Source: Gaiellales bacterium
GTDB lineage: Bacteria > Actinomycetota > Thermoleophilia > Gaiellales > JAICJC01
DNA length: 64,000 nucleotides
NCBI GenBank assembly: GCA_036273515.1
Contig: DASUHM010000018.1
Location: 58,809-122,808 of the forward strand
Reading direction: 5' to 3'
Positions 24,458 through 33,954 of the stretch are shown here, in pieces. Within the stretch, counting starts at the first letter, position 1; each line of letters opens with the position of its first letter. The position numbers and the translations under genes are program-made. Under the pieces are notes generated by a model that was not told the DNA's origin, ran no database searches, and saw nothing but the letters and a program-made list of their open reading frames with translations.

Positions 24458-24844
24458 TCAGGCCGGCAACCGCTGCGCGAACCGGACGACCCGGCCGGGG
24501 CCGTCGCCGGGGCGTTCGACGTCGATCCGCGAGCACAGCTTCTCGAGCAGCTGCACCGCCAGCATGTGTCCCTCGCCGGGATCGGGCCCGCGGTCGGCGA
24601 CCGTCACCTCGATCTCGCCGGCCGAGCGGCGGAACCCGATGTCGACGGTGCCCTCCGCTGCGTGCGTGCGCTCCATGGCCGCCCCGCACACCTCCGAGAG
24701 CACGAGCTTCAGGTCGTCCAGCCGCCGATCGGTGATGGGAAGGCCGGACACGACGCCCACCAGCGTCGTCCGGCAAAGTGACAACATGCCGACGTCGGCA
24801 GGCACGACGAGCTCTGCAACCAGCTGCAGCTCCGTGCCCTCCAT
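24458..24844 (-). CDS. anti-sigma-type HATPase (RsbW-like)
   Basis: A 128-residue single-domain ATP-binding protein. N-box LDDLKLVLSEVCGAAMERTH, then EIEVTVADRGPDPGEGHMLA (G1 box) and LLEKLCSRIDVERPG. Proteins of this HATPase_c_2 type bind and phosphorylate STAS antagonists or sequester sigma factors. The N-box asparagine is replaced (CGAAM), which may weaken ATP binding. STAS and SpoIIE partners are encoded within 4 kb. Its ATG is three bases from the start of the divergent gene at 24848. Confidence 0.75.
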   Translation of the reverse strand: MEGTELQLVAELVVPADVGMLSLCRTTLVGVVSGLPITDRRLDDLKLVLSEVCGAAMERTHAAEGTVDIGFRRSAGEIEVTVADRGPDPGEGHMLAVQLLEKLCSRIDVERPGDGPGRVVRFAQRLPA

Positions 24845-24847
24845 GCG

Positions 24848-25177
24848 ATGGAACCTACCATCAGGCTCAGATTGCTAAACGGCCCGTCGCGCGGCGAGAT
24901 CGCCCGCCACGCGACGACCGCGCTCGCCGTGCGGGCCGGCCTCGCGCCGCTCGCGGCCGACCGGGCCGGGGGCGCGGTGGCGGCGGCCGTGACGGCGGCG
25001 AACGCCGACGAGGTGACGCTCACCGGATCGCTCGACCAGACCGCGGCCGAGGTGATCCTGTCGGCGTCCGGAGGGTGGGCCGGAGAGCGGGCCGCGGTGC
25101 TCGCGGACATCGACGCGACGGTCTCCGACGACCGCGTCTCATTCCGCTTCGTGCGGACGCCCCTGCGGCGCGTGTGA
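24848..25177 (+). CDS. hypothetical protein, possibly a degenerate HATPase-like domain
   Basis: A 109-residue protein. VRAGLAPLAADRAGGAVAAA followed by VTAANADEVTLTG has the helix-strand pattern of the N-terminal half of anti-sigma HATPases, but the nucleotide-binding boxes are missing. The function is unknown and the family assignment is weak. The ATG at 24848 lies immediately beside the divergent HATPase start, leaving no room for separate leaders, so the true start may be farther downstream. Confidence 0.55.
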   Translation: MEPTIRLRLLNGPSRGEIARHATTALAVRAGLAPLAADRAGGAVAAAVTAANADEVTLTGSLDQTAAEVILSASGGWAGERAAVLADIDATVSDDRVSFRFVRTPLRRV

Positions 25178-25191
25178 CGGACGTACCGGCG

Positions 25192-25219
25192 GCGGGGGCC
25201 GGAGCGCACCGGCCCCCGC
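25192..25219. terminator. bidirectional hairpin terminator
   Basis: GCGGGGGCCGG and its exact complement pair over 11 bases around a six-base loop, between convergent genes ending at 25177 and 25230. Confidence 0.6.
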
Positions 25220-25229
25220 GAACGCCGGC

Positions 25230-25808
25230 TCAGCGAGACGCCGCAGCCCGCTCGCGCTGGGCGGCGTGCGAGCCTTCGGCGAACTCCTCGACGATCTTTC
25301 GGCAGAACGCCGGCAGGTCGTCGGGCTTGCGGCTGGTGACGAGACCGCCGTCGGTCACGACCTCCTCGTCGACCCAGTCGGCGCCCGCGTTGCGCATGTC
25401 GGTCTCGAGGCTGGGCCACGACGTCAGCCGGACGCCGTCGACGACGCCGGCCTCGGCCAGCATCCACGGCGCGTGGCAGATCGCCCCGACGGGCTTGCCC
25501 TGCTCGAAGAACGCGCGCACGAACTCGACCGCCGGCCGCTCCGTGCGCAGCGCGTCCGGGTTCGCAACGCCGCCGGGGAGCACGAGCGCGTCGTACTCCG
25601 ACGCGTCTGTCTCTTCGAGGGTCCGGTCGACCTCGAACGTCTTGCCCTTGTCGTGGTGCTCCATGCCCTGGATCCGGCCGTGCTCGAGCGACACGAGCTC
25701 GGCCTTCGCACCGGCCTTCTCGACCGCCGCGAACGGCTCGGCGAGCTCGCTCTGCTCGACCCCGTCGGTGGCCAGGAACGCGATCGTCTTGCCCTGTAGC
25801 TGAGCCAT
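25230..25808 (-). CDS. DJ-1/PfpI family protein
   Basis: A 192-residue protein of the DJ-1/PfpI superfamily: TIAFLATDGVEQSELAEPF at the start, YDALVLPGGVANPDALR, the nucleophile cysteine elbow AICHAPWMLAEAG, and WVDEEVVTDGGLVTSRKPDD near the end. PfpI-type members act on glyoxal-damaged molecules or serve as stress chaperones/peptidases. The ATG at 25808 has GGAAGGA upstream. A SigB/SigF-like promoter ends 38 bases before the start, indicating general-stress control. Confidence 0.9.
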   Translation of the reverse strand: MAQLQGKTIAFLATDGVEQSELAEPFAAVEKAGAKAELVSLEHGRIQGMEHHDKGKTFEVDRTLEETDASEYDALVLPGGVANPDALRTERPAVEFVRAFFEQGKPVGAICHAPWMLAEAGVVDGVRLTSWPSLETDMRNAGADWVDEEVVTDGGLVTSRKPDDLPAFCRKIVEEFAEGSHAAQRERAAASR

Positions 25809-25846
25809 CTTGCATCCTTCCGGTGGCTTTGGGTGGACCAGATCGC

Positions 25847-25872
25847 CTACCCCTGCCGGAGCGGCTGCAAAC
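25847..25872 (-). promoter_or_regulatory. SigB/SigF-like promoter of the DJ-1/PfpI gene
   Basis: On the minus strand, GTTT (25872-25869), a 16-base spacer and GGGTAG (25852-25847) match the actinobacterial SigB/SigF pattern GTTT-N15-17-GGGTAT with one change. The ATG follows after 38 bases. Confidence 0.6.
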
Positions 25873-25922
25873 GTCGACTGGATAGGTAAGATCATCGCTT
25901 CGATGCGGACTCGGAGAGGTGC

Positions 25923-26288
25923 GTGACAACCGGGCAGATCGGGGTTGAATCCGACGGCGGTATCCGGGTGCTCGTCCTGCGGGGCGAGCACGACCTGTCG
26001 ACCGCGCCGGACGTTCGCGTGCACATGGAGGACGCCATCCGGCGGGAGGGCGATCTGGTCGTCGACCTGTCCGGGACGGGCTTCATCGACAGCAGCATCC
26101 TCGGCGTCCTGGTCGCCGGCTACCGCGGCCTGACCGGCTCCGAGGAGCCCCGCCGCTTCGCCGTCGTGGCCGTGCCAGGAGGCAGCGTCACGCGGCTGTT
26201 CGACCTCGTGTCGGTGTCGGATGTGATCCCGGTGTACGCGACGCGGGCCGAGGCCGTCGCGGCCCTCGGCGGCACGTCCTCGCGCTAG
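25923..26288 (+). CDS. STAS-domain anti-sigma factor antagonist
   Basis: A 121-residue single STAS domain: RVLVLRGEHDLSTAPDVRVH, then LVVDLSGTGFIDSSILGVLV, where the DSS serine is the phosphorylation site of RsbV/SpoIIAA antagonists, and VTRLFDLVSVSDVIPVYAT. It should bind an RsbW-like kinase when unphosphorylated and free a sigma factor. The start is a GTG. Its stop codon overlaps that of the convergent SpoIIE phosphatase (shared CTAG), the likely enzyme that dephosphorylates it. Confidence 0.9.
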   Translation: MTTGQIGVESDGGIRVLVLRGEHDLSTAPDVRVHMEDAIRREGDLVVDLSGTGFIDSSILGVLVAGYRGLTGSEEPRRFAVVAVPGGSVTRLFDLVSVSDVIPVYATRAEAVAALGGTSSR

Positions 26289-28813
26289 CGGGCCGCGATC
26301 CGGAGGACGAGCAGGGCGATGTCGTCCTGCGGCTCGGTCGCCGAGAAGCCCACCACCGCATGCTCGATCGCGTCGGCGACCTCGCGCGGGGATCCGCCCC
26401 CGACGGTCTCGAGCAGCTCGCGCAGCCGCTCCTCGCCGAAGAGCTCGCCGTCGCCGCGGCGGTCGCTGACCCCGTCCGTCCACAGCACGATCCCGTCGCC
26501 CGGACGCAGCACGATCCGCTCCTCGTGGACGGTGATGTCCGGGAGGATGCCGAGCAGCGTTCCCGGCCTCCCCGGCTGCTCCACCGACCCGTCGCCGCGG
26601 AGCACGAACGGCAGCGGGTGCCCCCCCGACGCGACCCGCAGCTCGAACCCGTCCTCGAACGGCTTTGCATAGGCATAGCCGACGGTGCAGAACTGGCCGC
26701 TCCCGGCCCGCTTGATGACCGCGTCGTTGAGCGCCCGCAGGACGCCCTCCGGGCGGTGGCCGGGGAGCCAGATCGACGCGGTCCGCACCGTGTGCCTGGC
26801 CAGCGCCGTCAACGCGGCGGCGGCGGCCCCCTTGCCGCAGACGTCGCCGATGGCGAAGCCGAACTCGCCTTCCGGCCCGCCCGTCATCTCCCAGAGGTCG
26901 TAGAAGTCGCCGCCGACCATGTTCTGGGCCCCGGCGGCGCGGTAGACGGCCGCCACCCGGACGCCGGGCGGCCGCGGCATGCGCCGGGGCAGGAGGCTGC
27001 GCTGGAGCGTCATGGCGATCTCCTGCTGCTCGGTGTAGAGCCGCGCGTTCGCGACGGCGAGGGCGGCGTGGGTGGCGATGTCCTCGGCGAACGAGACGTC
27101 GCGCTCGTCGAAGGCGCGCTCGGACTCGGCCGCGACGAGGGTGAGCGCGCCGAGCACCCGGCCGCGCGCCCGCAGCGGCACCGTGAGCGCCGAGCGCAGG
27201 CCGAGCTCGTCGTAGATGATGCGGGTGAAGTCGGCGTCAGGCGCCGCCGCTTCGACCATCTCGCGGGTGATGCGGGCCGTCAGCTGCGACTCGCCGGTCG
27301 TGATCACGCGGCCGACGCTCCCGTCGAGGTCCGCCGGATAGCGGCGCTCGAGCTCGTGGGCCAGCTCGACCCGGTCGGGGTCGGTGTGCTCGATCGAGAC
27401 CGTCCGCAGCCGCGCTGCCTCGAGCACGTAGACCACGCACCAGTCGGCCAGCCGCGGCACCACCAGCCGCGCCAGGCGCCGCAGCGACTCGTCCGGGTCG
27501 AGCGACTCGGCCAGGAGATCGGTGGCGTCGGCGATGAACCTGGCCTCGGTCTCGCGCCGGCGCCGCTCGGTCACGTCCACGAGCGTCGTGACGGCGCCCA
27601 GCACGTGGCCGGCGGCGTCGAGCACGGGGCGAGCGCTGATGTTGATCCAGCCCCGGCTGCCGTCGCCGAGCTCGACCTCGATCTCCTCGCTGTCCACCAC
27701 CTCGCCGGTGGCCAGGCTGCGGGCGATCGGCCAGTCGCCCGTCTCGAATTTGCGCCCATCGGCGTGGTAGGCCACGTAGGGGGTGACGTCGGTGATCGGT
27801 TCGGGCCCGGCCGGCGGCACCCGCCAGATCTGCGTCGCCTTGTCGTTCACCGCCACGATGTGGCCGGACGGGGCCTCCGCGATGGCGACGCCGACGGGCA
27901 GCTGCTGCATCAGCGCCTGCAGACGCTGCCGCTCGGACTCGGCCGCCTCGAACAGGCGGGCACGATCGAGCGCCTGGCCGTAGTGCCAGCCGATCGTCGT
28001 CAGGGCGGACCGCTCGGCCGGATCGAGCCGCTTGCCCTCGCCGAACAGGAACGCGATCCCGCCGATGACGGCGCCGCGGCCCTGGATCGGGAGCGCGGCA
28101 ATCGCCTCTCCCACCGCCGGGCCGGGCAGGTCGGGATAGTCCCGAGCCCTCTCGTCTGCCGACTCGAGGAAGACCGGCTCTCCGGTGCGGACCACGTCGC
28201 CGAGCGGCGTTCGCCGGGCCAGGTCGAAGCGCCGCCACTCCCGCTCGGTGGCCTCGTCGAATCCCGCCATTCCGGCCATCTCGAGGGCCGTGCCGTCTGC
28301 GGAGAGGAGCGCGGCCGAGACGGTCTTCGCGCCGACCAGCTCGCGCGAGCGGCTGACGACGAGGTGGGTGACGTCCGCCTGGGTGGCGGCGCTCGAGAGG
28401 TCGGCCGCGAGCCGCTCGATGCCGCCCATCCCGCGTCGCCATGCGACCAGCTCACCGACATCGCGCACGAGGCACGCGAGCGCCGGGGCGCCGTCGCCGG
28501 CGAGCGGCTGCAGGTCGACGACGAACCGGCCCGGCCGGCCGGCGTCGGCGAGCTCGATCTCCTCGGTCGTCCCGCTCTCGAGCACGCGGCGCGCGTCGGC
28601 CTCCGGGATCCAGGGCGCCACGTCGGCCAGCCGCCGGCCCACGAGGGCAGCCTCGTCGCCGCCGGCCAACACGCACAGGGCGGCGTTCGCCCGGACGACG
28701 CACAGGTCGGCATCGAGCACCAGCACGCCCACGGGCACGCGCTCCAGCACGGTGTCCAGCAGAGCCAACGCCATGCGCGGCCCGGTCGGAACCGGCGTCA
28801 CTTCGGCACCCAC
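26285..28813 (-). CDS. PAS/GAF sensor with C-terminal SpoIIE/PP2C phosphatase
   Basis: About 842 residues. PAS (1-125, LDTVLERVPVGVLVLDADLC), GAF (~135-290), PAS (~300-430, LMQQLPVGVAIAEAPSGHIV then VTERRRRE), GAF (~445-600, LGLRSALTVPLRARGRVLGA) and a SpoIIE domain (~610-842). The last begins TLQRSLLPRRMPRPPGVRV with metal motifs VGGDFYDLWE, IGDVCGKGAAAAALTA and DGIVLWTDGVSDRR. It should dephosphorylate STAS antagonists in response to ligand, redox or light signals. The start could be GTG 28813, GTG 28801 or ATG 28774. Confidence 0.9.
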   Translation of the reverse strand: MGAEVTPVPTGPRMALALLDTVLERVPVGVLVLDADLCVVRANAALCVLAGGDEAALVGRRLADVAPWIPEADARRVLESGTTEEIELADAGRPGRFVVDLQPLAGDGAPALACLVRDVGELVAWRRGMGGIERLAADLSSAATQADVTHLVVSRSRELVGAKTVSAALLSADGTALEMAGMAGFDEATEREWRRFDLARRTPLGDVVRTGEPVFLESADERARDYPDLPGPAVGEAIAALPIQGRGAVIGGIAFLFGEGKRLDPAERSALTTIGWHYGQALDRARLFEAAESERQRLQALMQQLPVGVAIAEAPSGHIVAVNDKATQIWRVPPAGPEPITDVTPYVAYHADGRKFETGDWPIARSLATGEVVDSEEIEVELGDGSRGWINISARPVLDAAGHVLGAVTTLVDVTERRRRETEARFIADATDLLAESLDPDESLRRLARLVVPRLADWCVVYVLEAARLRTVSIEHTDPDRVELAHELERRYPADLDGSVGRVITTGESQLTARITREMVEAAAPDADFTRIIYDELGLRSALTVPLRARGRVLGALTLVAAESERAFDERDVSFAEDIATHAALAVANARLYTEQQEIAMTLQRSLLPRRMPRPPGVRVAAVYRAAGAQNMVGGDFYDLWEMTGGPEGEFGFAIGDVCGKGAAAAALTALARHTVRTASIWLPGHRPEGVLRALNDAVIKRAGSGQFCTVGYAYAKPFEDGFELRVASGGHPLPFVLRGDGSVEQPGRPGTLLGILPDITVHEERIVLRPGDGIVLWTDGVSDRRGDGELFGEERLRELLETVGGGSPREVADAIEHAVVGFSATEPQDDIALLVLRIAAR

Positions 28814-28866
28814 TGCATGGCCGGTGGATCGTACCGGTTGGACCGTCTCGAGAACAGCGCGGGCAG

Positions 28867-29742
28867 CTACGAGCGGTCGCGCTGGGACATGACGACGTAG
28901 CGCGGATCCTCGGCAGACTGCGACCCCGCCCGGAACACGGCGAAGCGCTCGGCGACGGCCCCGCCGAACACGAGACCCGCCGCCAGCCGGCCGATGACGC
29001 GACGCCGCCCGGCGAACGCTCCGAGAGCGACCCCGGCGGCGGTCGCGGTCTTCGCCGCGCGGGCGAACGCCCCGGCCTTTCCGGTGTGGTACGGCTCGCC
29101 GAGCTCGCCCAGGCGCCGCTCCATGACGGTCGTGGCGGCGAGCTCGCCGACCGCACCGGCCAGCATCATCCGGCGGGCCGGCCCGGCGCAGTCGGCGGGC
29201 GTCAGGATCACGGCGGCCGCACCGGCGCTCGCGGCGGCGCCGGAGGCGAAGACCAGCGGCAGCTCGGTGCGGGCCTCGTGCCAGACGGGGACGGCCGTGT
29301 CGGAGACGAGCACGGCGGTATATGTGGCGAGTGCGGGGCCGAGCAGGCCGGCCACGCCCTGGGCCAGCGCGCGCACGCCCGGGAGGACGTCGGCAGCCTC
29401 GCACGTCGCCGCCGCGCCCGCCGCCGTCCCCGCGACCGTCAGGATCCAGGTACCGACGTTCATCGGGGACGACGGCTTGACGACGCGCAGCATGTTCACG
29501 AACCGTTCCGGGCGGCCGAGATCCTTGATGAGCAGGATCGGGCTCGCAGTCAGCGCAGCCGCGGCCGTGAACGTGGTCGAGCGGGCCAGCGCGCGGTTGC
29601 CACTCACCCGCGCCGCCAGGCCGAGGGCCGACGAGCCGCCGGCGAGGCCGCCCGTGAACAGGTACCAGGCGATCTCGTCCTTCCAGACCGGCGGCTTGAT
29701 GATCGGGTGGCCGTAGTACCCCTCGGTCGGGCGCTCGGTCAT
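28867..29742 (-). CDS. NrfD-type membrane subunit of formate dehydrogenase
   Basis: A 291-residue protein with about eight hydrophobic segments and the NrfD/PsrC-like opening IIKPPVWKDEIAWYLFTGGL followed by AGGSSALGLAARVSG and IKDLGRPERFVNMLRVVKPS. NrfD subunits anchor iron-sulphur partners and exchange electrons with menaquinone; no haem b subunit is encoded. Its ATG overlaps the stop of the four-cluster beta subunit, and the order alpha-beta-NrfD forms one operon on the minus strand. Confidence 0.88.
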   Translation of the reverse strand: MTERPTEGYYGHPIIKPPVWKDEIAWYLFTGGLAGGSSALGLAARVSGNRALARSTTFTAAAALTASPILLIKDLGRPERFVNMLRVVKPSSPMNVGTWILTVAGTAAGAAATCEAADVLPGVRALAQGVAGLLGPALATYTAVLVSDTAVPVWHEARTELPLVFASGAAASAGAAAVILTPADCAGPARRMMLAGAVGELAATTVMERRLGELGEPYHTGKAGAFARAAKTATAAGVALGAFAGRRRVIGRLAAGLVFGGAVAERFAVFRAGSQSAEDPRYVVMSQRDRS

Positions 29743-30596
29743 CGCCGCCCCCCCAGCAGGCAAGCCGCGACGCCGACGGCCAGGGCGCCGGCGGCGACGG
29801 CGGCCGACCGCCACATCTCGGGCAGGTCGTGGGTCGTGTCGACAGGGTTCGGCGGCAGGCCGTAGACCTCTGGCTCGTCCAGCAGCAGGAAGAACGCGCC
29901 GAAGCCGCCGACGCCGTCGTTCGGATCCTCGCCGTAGAGCCGCGCCCCCGCGAAGCCGTCGGCGACGACCTTGTCCAGCCGGGCGCCCGCCCGCTCGCGC
30001 AGCTCGTCGAGCGGGCCGTACTGGATCGACTCGGTCGGGCACGCCTGCGCACAGGCGGGGGTCATGCCCTCGCGGGTGCGGTCGTAGCAGAGCGTGCACT
30101 TCCACACCCGCCCGTCGTCGGAGATCTCGCGCTTGTCGAGGACGCCGAACGGGCACGCCGGCACGCAGTAGCCGCAGCCGTTGCAGACGTCCTCCTGCAC
30201 GACGACGGTGCCCAGCTCGGTGCGGATGATGGCGCCCGTCGGGCACACGTCCAGGCAGGCCGAGTGGGTGCAGTGCTTGCACACGTCGGAGCTCATGAGC
30301 CAGCGGAACGCGTCGCCGTCGCCGTGCTCGCCGTCGCCGACGCGCAGCGGCCGGTCCTGCTCGATGAACGCCACGTGCCGCCACGTGTTCGCCCCGAGGC
30401 CGCCGGTGTTGTCGTAGGAGTCCGCGGTGAAGAGCAGCCCGTCTTCGGGCACCTGGTTCCATTCCTTGCAGGCGACCTCGCAGGCCTTGCAGCCGATGCA
30501 GACGCTCGTGTCGGTGAAGAAGCCCATCCGCGGCTTGGCCTCGTCGCCATAGCTCTGCGGCCAGGCCTCGGTCTCGACGTTCGGCTGCGCGCTCAC
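29739..30596 (-). CDS. formate dehydrogenase iron-sulphur (beta) subunit
   Basis: A 285-residue electron-transfer subunit with four [4Fe-4S] motifs: CIGCKACEVACKEWNQ, CKHCTHSACLDVCPTGAI, CNGCGYCVPACPFGVLDKRE and CTLCYDRTREGMTPACAQAC. This is the layout of FdnH/FdoH and related DMSO-reductase-family partners. The C-terminus has one hydrophobic helix (AAVAAGALAVGVAACLLGG), anchoring it in the membrane. GTG start overlapping the alpha stop, and stop overlapping the NrfD start, both by four bases. Confidence 0.93.
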   Translation of the reverse strand: MSAQPNVETEAWPQSYGDEAKPRMGFFTDTSVCIGCKACEVACKEWNQVPEDGLLFTADSYDNTGGLGANTWRHVAFIEQDRPLRVGDGEHGDGDAFRWLMSSDVCKHCTHSACLDVCPTGAIIRTELGTVVVQEDVCNGCGYCVPACPFGVLDKREISDDGRVWKCTLCYDRTREGMTPACAQACPTESIQYGPLDELRERAGARLDKVVADGFAGARLYGEDPNDGVGGFGAFFLLLDEPEVYGLPPNPVDTTHDLPEMWRSAAVAAGALAVGVAACLLGGRR

Positions 30597-33500
30597 GAGA
30601 CCGCCCCTCGCGGCGAGCGGCCGGGCCGGATGTCACACGTCGCCGCCTTGACCTCCTGGATGTGCACGTTGGGGTCGAGCACGATCGGGAAGAGGTCGTT
30701 CGCCGAGTCACCCCGGGTGAGGCCGCGAGAGCCCCAGTGATACGGCAGGCCGACCTGGTGCACCACCCGGCCGTTCACGCGCAGGGGCCGCATCCGCTCG
30801 GTCACGAGCACGCGCGCCTCGATCGCGGCCCGTTCGGTCGCGACGGTCGCCCAGCCGCCGTTCACGAGCGAGCGCTCGGCCGCGAGCTCGGGGCTCACCT
30901 CGCAGAACATCTCCGGCTGCAGCTCCGAGAGGTACGGCACGAACCGGCTCATGCCACCCGCGGTGTGGTGCTCGGTCAGCCGGTAGGTGGTCATCACGAA
31001 CGGGAACCGATCCGACCCGGGCTGGCCGTCGGTCGGCTGGGTGTGGTTCCCGGGCCGCTCGAAGATCTGGCGCGCGGGGTTGCCGCGCTGGTCGTAGAGC
31101 CGGTTCGAGAACGGGGACTCGTGCGGCTCGTAGTGCGTCGGCAGCGGGCCGTCCACCAGGCCGGCGGGGACGAACAGCCACCCGCGGCCGTCGGCCTGCA
31201 TGATGAACGGGTGGTCGCCCTTGATGGCGTCCTGAGCCTTCGCGTCGTCCGGCGGTACGTAGTCAGGCCGCTTGTCGGGCTGGAAGTCCGGGACGTCCTC
31301 GCCCGTCCACCGGCCCTCCTCCTCGTCCCACCAGATGTAGCGCTTGCGCTCCGACCACGGCTTGCCGTCCGGGTCGGCGGACGCGCGGTTGTAGAGGATG
31401 CGGCGGTTGGCCGGCCACGCCCAGCCCCACTCCGGCGCCACCCAGGTCTGCTCGGAGGCCGGCTTGCGCCGGGCGGACTGGTTCGTCTCGTCCGCGAAAC
31501 AGCCGCAGTAGATCCAGCAGCCGCAGCTCGTCGAGCCGTCGTCCTCGAGCTCGAGGTACGCCGAGAGCGCGCTGCCGTCGGGCCCCGTGCCGTTGATCTC
31601 CCGGAGCACCGCGTCGGCGCTCGGCTCCTCGTGCTGCCCCGAGGTCGGATAGTGCCACTGCAGCTCGCGCACCGGCCGGTCGCGCTCCTCCTCGGAGCCC
31701 TCGAGCTTCTGCCGGATGATGCGGCCGAGGTGGTAGTAGAACCACAGCTCCGAGCGGCAGTCCCCCTCCGGCTCGACCGCCTTGTGGTGCCACTGGAGCA
31801 GCCGCTGGGTGTTCGTGAACGACCCGTCCTTCTCCGTATGGGCGGAGGCGGGCAGGAAGAACACCTCGGTGCCGATCTCCTCGGGGCGCATCTCGCCGCG
31901 GCGCACCTCGGGCGAGTCGTACCAAAACGCCGCCGTCTCGATCTCGACCAGGTCGCGCACGACGAGCCAGTCGAGCTTGGCCATCGCCTTGCGGTGAAGG
32001 CCCGAGTTCGCGGAGCCGACCGCCGGGTTCTCGCCGACCACGATGAACCCCTTCACCGCTCCCTCGAGCATGGCGAGCACGGTCTGGTAGATCGAGTGGT
32101 CGCCCGTGATCCGCGGCAGGTAGTCGAAGCAGAAGTCGTTTTCCGCCGTCGCGTGGGCGCCCCACCAGGCCTTCAGCAGGCTGACCGTGTAGGCGCCCAT
32201 GTTGCCCCAGAACCCGCTCGGCGCGCTGTTCATCTCGATGAACTGGTCGAGGTTGTTGTGCGCGTGGGCGTGCGGCATCGGGATGTACCCGGGGAGGATG
32301 TTGTAGAGCGTCGGGATGTCGGTCGAGCCCTGGATCGAGGCGTGCCCGCGCAGCGCCATGATGCCGCCGCCGGGCCGGCCGATGTTCCCGAGCAGGAGCT
32401 GCACGATCGCGGCGGCGCGGATGTACTGCACTCCGACGGTGTGCTGCGTCCAGCCGACCGCGTAGCAGAAGGCGGACGTGCGCTCGCGGCCGGAGTTGTC
32501 GCAGAGCGCCTTGGCCACCATCCGGAACTGCTCGCGGGGGACGCCACACACCTGCTCGACGAACTCGGGCGTGTAGCGGGCGTAGTGGCGGCGCAGGAGC
32601 TGGAAGACGCACCGGGGGTGCTCGAGCGTCGGATCCTCCTCGGGCGGCTCGCCGTGCTTGAGCGAACCACCGTGACCGCCGTGGCCGGACGCCTCGCCCT
32701 GGTTCGCACCCATCTCCCGCTGGCCGGCCGAGCCGTGCACGGCCATTCCGGCGTACTGCCAGGTGCTGTTGTCGTAGGTGCCCTTGCCGTCCTGCCAGCC
32801 GGAGAAGAAGCCGTCGAGCTCCTCGGTGTCCTGGAACCCCTCGTCGACGATGACGGGGGCGTTCGTGTAGTTCACGACGTAGTCGCGGAACTCACGGCCG
32901 TTCTCGAGGATGTAGTTGATGACCCCGCCGAGGAAGGCGATGTCCGAGCCGGCCCGGATGCGCACGTAGTCGGTCGCGGTCGCGCTCGTGCGCGTGAAGC
33001 GGGGGTCGACGTGGATCACCCGGGCGCCGCGCTCGCGCGCCTCCATCACCCACTGGTAGCCGACCGGATGGCACTCGGCCATGTTCGACCCCATGATCAC
33101 GATGCAGTCCGAGTTCTGCAGGTCCTGCTGGAAGGTCGTGGCGCCGCCCCGGCCGAACGAGGTGCCCAGACTGGGCACCGTGGAGGAGTGTCATATGCGG
33201 GCCTGGTTCTCGACCTGGACGAACCCGAGCGCCGACATGAGCTTCTTGATCGTGTAGTTCTCCTCGTTGTCCAGCGTCGCTCCGCCCAGGTTGGACACGC
33301 CCATCGAGCGGTGCAGCTTGCGGCCCTCGGAGTCCTTGTCCTCCCAGGTCTCGGCCCGGGTGGCGATGATGCGGTCGGCGATCATGTCCATCGCCTCGTC
33401 GAGCGGAAGCTCCTCCCACTCGGTGCCGTAGGGCCGCCGGTACTTGACGTTGTACTCGCGCAGGGGGCTCGTCACGTAGCCGCGGCTGCCCGCCCCCTTC

Positions 33501-33769
33501 GGACAGAGCCGGCCGCGCGAGATGGGGCTGTCCGGGTCGCCCTCGATCTGGGTGATGCGGCCCTCCTGCACGTAGACGCGCTGGCCGCAGCCAACAGCGC
33601 AGTAGGGGCAGATCGAGCGCACCACGCGATCGGGCTGGTCCGTGCGCGGCCGCAGCGTGCGGGAGTGCTCCGAGCGAGCGGCGCGGCCCAGCCCGCCCGG
33701 GTCGCCGTTGCGCTGATGGAGCGCCGGCCACGCCGAGATCAGTTCGCGCACGGATCGGCCGATCGTCAT
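30593..33769 (-). CDS. selenocysteine-containing formate dehydrogenase catalytic (alpha) subunit
   Basis: A molybdopterin enzyme of 1058 residues if the in-frame TGA at 33193-33191 is read as selenocysteine 193. N-terminal [4Fe-4S] site CPYCAVGC...GRLCPKGAGSRG, then VENQARI-Sec-HSSTVPSLGTSFGRGG, matching the catalytic Sec196 region of E. coli FdnG/FdoG. The remainder has bis-MGD-binding blocks (SDCIVIMGSNMAECHPVGYQ, LGNIGRPGGGIMALRGHASI) and a C-terminal domain ending near GLPYHWGSRG. It oxidises formate to CO2. The usual N-terminal twin-arginine signal of FdnG is not visible. ATG at 33769 with AGGGAAG upstream. Gene callers that stop at TGA will split it at 33191. Confidence 0.93.
33161..33193 (-). 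promoter_or_regulatory. UGA selenocysteine codon and bacterial SECIS hairpin
   Basis: The UGA (33193-33191) is followed after 11 bases by GGTGCCCAGTCTGGGCACC. It folds into a perfect seven- to nine-pair stem with an AGUCU-type loop. From memory, the 11-base distance and loop resemble the SECIS of E. coli fdhF. Confidence 0.8.
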
Positions 33770-33954
33770 CGCGCGCTTCCCTACCCAATGCTTCGGGTTA
33801 CGAAACGACCGGGTTTGGGCGCAGCCGGGCGAGGGGTACGCGGAGCGCACGATGCGCACCGACACCGCCGACCCGCGCCCCGACCCCACCCCGGACGAGC
33901 CGAACCCGCCCTCGCCGCCGCACCCGGACCCGCCGGAGCCGACGGCCTGACGGA

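Noticed and set aside
30593..33178. Reading the C-terminal part of formate dehydrogenase as a separate gene from GTG 33178
   Set aside because: It continues in frame from the upstream half across a UGA with a SECIS hairpin; a separate gene would lack the iron-sulphur domain.
33852..33950. A 32-codon proline-rich plus-strand frame
   Set aside because: No ribosome site, low-complexity Pro/Asp composition and a location between two divergent genes make it likely to be noise.
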